NCBI GenBank assembly: GCA_008477525.1
Contig: SPDT01000006.1
Span: forward strand, 4,119,501 to 4,183,500
Origin: Hypomyces perniciosus
Lineage: Eukaryota > Ascomycota > Sordariomycetes > Hypocreales > Hypocreaceae
Direction of reading: 5' to 3'
Length of the DNA stretch: 64,000 nucleotides
The position numbers were made by a program, and so were the translations under genes. The notes below the pieces were generated by a model, which had not been told where the DNA came from, made no database searches, and saw nothing but the letters and a program-made list of their open reading frames with translations. The stretch's first letter is position 1; every line of letters begins with the position of its first letter. Of this stretch, positions 62,473-64,000 are shown one piece after another.

Positions 62473-64000
62473 ATTGTCAACTGCAATATAACCTGCACTA
62501 TCAGCTACAATTGCTGAGGTGTACACTTCACTTTTGCTGGTCTGGTACAACAGTTTGATACATGTTTGGTGATGCTGGATGATGCTGAGCGATGCTGAAC
62601 AATGCTCAAGGTATGAGATATACTCCATATATACGAAGTACAAAAGTACCGAATCTCCCATACCGCATCTTATACTATGTACTGGACTTCATACACCCAG
62701 CGCAGCTACCTAACCAAACAAGGCAAATCGGGCCCTTACATTATTATGTAAATGTTTCCAGGTCCCAGGGCCATGGATTTGAGGGAATTGGAGTCAAATC
62801 GGCTGCGTAATTGATACTAATCATGATTATGGAGTGGAGACAAAAAATCAACTCACAGCATCGCTATTTCCTTTTCTGACACTAACACAGTGCTAATCAG
62901 CCGTGATTAAGGATGGCATAATTATGTACGAGTAAGTGTCTATATAGGTATACTACTACATACTACTGCTTCGCGCTTTTTCAGAACAACTATAGTTTCT
63001 TAGCAACCATTCCATATAATAGCCAGACTAGTGATGATTTTCTGTCTTTCTGCTGATTAAGCATCTACTAGGTCGATTAGTATTAATCACGGCGATTAGC
63101 TTACATTATACATATAAGCGCTAATATAAGGTTAATAATATATCCTACAAGGGTCATGCACGTTAGTTCGATACTAATCATCGGTACGTAATTTTTATTG
63201 GTTAGAGGAGAAGAAGTATACCTCTACTCCGTATACAGAATAGTATATGAAGATACTCAAGATATAGAAAAATTCACTTTAATATCTGTTAGATAATAGA
63301 GAAGCCAGAATAGTAGCAATAGAAGAGCAGGTTAAAGCGACACTTCAAGAGACCAATACAGCTTTGTTATTGTAAGAAATGTAGTTATTTGTTAGTAGCC
63401 CGTCCCCGACCTGTCTATCCCGTGAGGACTTCTAATAGCCACCCGCCTAATAACCCATTATATTTCCTCGATAATACTACTATTTACATTCTAACTGCTG
63501 CTGCTTTACAAGGTGCTATTTATGTATAAGTAGTAGTATTGCGAGCCTTAAATTTGGTAAAGCTGTGTTCAGCAAGTGAGTATATATATGTTTTGGCTGA
63601 GTGTGTTATCTCCCTCCACCTTCAAAACCTAGATAGCTCTTCTCTTCTTCATAGAACTTCAGAGCAAGAGTAATGTTATTGGCACATACAGCCCATACCT
63701 ACCATAACTCTCAATTCACACTTACACACATAGCAACATAACGCTCAATGCGATACTCACCTGATAGCTAGCTTCAATAATACACTGCAATTGCTTTAAA
63801 TAATAGGTCTTTATCTTTCCTTATCTACTCTATAAATGCATTCCCTAATCTTGCTATTGTTCCGGCTCTATAGCTGACTTCATTCCGCACTGAAATTGTG
63901 CGAAACAGGTCTATCGTCTCAGTCTTTTAGTTACCCGCGAATTTGTGCGGCCCCGTAAACTACTACGTCGAGCTCTCAACCTCCGATGACGAGGGCGCTG
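62473..64000. other. AT-rich, repeat-bearing region to the window end
   Basis: From about 62810 the base composition turns clearly AT-rich, with many TA steps and no open frame of note. Short repeats recur: GATACTAATCAT at 62813 and 63170, its partial inverse at 63075, and an inverted pair at 62892/63083. This looks like transposon relics, possibly mutated by repeat-induced point mutation. After about 63900 GC content rises again, suggesting another element or gene starting near the edge. Motif copies lie at 62632 and 63225. Confidence 0.55.
62892..63100. mobile_element. Candidate MITE-like element with 18-19-bp terminal inverted repeats
   Basis: GCTAATCAGCCGTGATTAA (62892-62910) is inverted as TTAATCACGGCGATTAGC (63083-63100), differing by one missing base. 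The roughly 209-bp interval has no ORF. No clear target-site duplication is visible, so it may be an eroded element or only a shared inverted repeat. Confidence 0.35.

Noticed and set aside
1..64000. CRISPR array, tRNA genes, telomere repeats, secondary-metabolite cluster
   Set aside because: Looked for direct-repeat/spacer spacing, GGTTCGANNCC B boxes, TTAGGG runs and large synthase motifs on both strands; none found.

Overview
This window reads as nuclear DNA of a filamentous ascomycete (Pezizomycotina, probably Sordariomycetes and perhaps Hypocreales; the order is inference). The signs are single-copy genes with short introns (47-186 bp, mostly GTRNGT...CTRAC...YAG), low-complexity Ser/Pro-rich proteins, CT-rich leaders, and conserved fungal genes such as PSK1, SEA4, EFG1, TPT1, MSG5, HUT1, a TBC1D5-like RabGAP and the complex I assembly factor NDUFAF2. 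I found no tRNA gene, intact rRNA, CRISPR array, secondary-metabolite cluster or intact transposon.

Layout. 1-2.5 kb: gene-free, motif-rich. 2.5-14.8 kb: growth-control and RNA genes: PAS kinase PSK1 (+), SEACAT subunit SEA4 (-) divergent from rRNA-processing factor EFG1 (+), a protein with two dsRNA-binding-like domains (+), and tRNA 2'-phosphotransferase TPT1 (-). 15.6-18.9 kb: a long low-complexity protein (-). 18.9-25.3 kb: a 6.4-kb stretch with no supported gene. 25.3-33 kb: MAPK phosphatase MSG5 (+), ER nucleotide-sugar transporter HUT1 (-), triple-KH RNA-binding protein (-). 35.6-40.4 kb: a protein with clathrin and adaptor-ear motifs (-) divergent from a TBC RabGAP (+). 42.8-49 kb: two poorly known low-complexity proteins (+) and 6-phosphogluconolactonase (-). 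52-60 kb: SET/MYND protein (+), calponin-homology coiled-coil protein (-) divergent from NDUFAF2 (+), and a conserved unknown (-). 60.7-64 kb: accessory-looking tail with a six-cysteine small protein whose 5' end does not resolve, a short DUF3632-like protein, and AT-rich repeat-bearing DNA.

The strongest unexplained signal is a dispersed 9-mer, TACGRAGTA (either strand). I counted 42 copies by eye, against about one expected in random sequence of equal base composition; 41 lie outside the coding exons. They occur singly, as 7-bp-period tandems, and as perfect palindromes. The second point of interest is the 595-aa protein at 35.6-37.4 kb. It shows no kinase domain, although I recall similar fungal proteins being labelled ppk6 kinases, and it carries WGDF, FGDF and LLSLD motifs typical of clathrin/AP-1 accessory proteins.

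Exon boundaries were worked out by hand from splice consensus, reading frame and family alignment from memory. No database search was possible.
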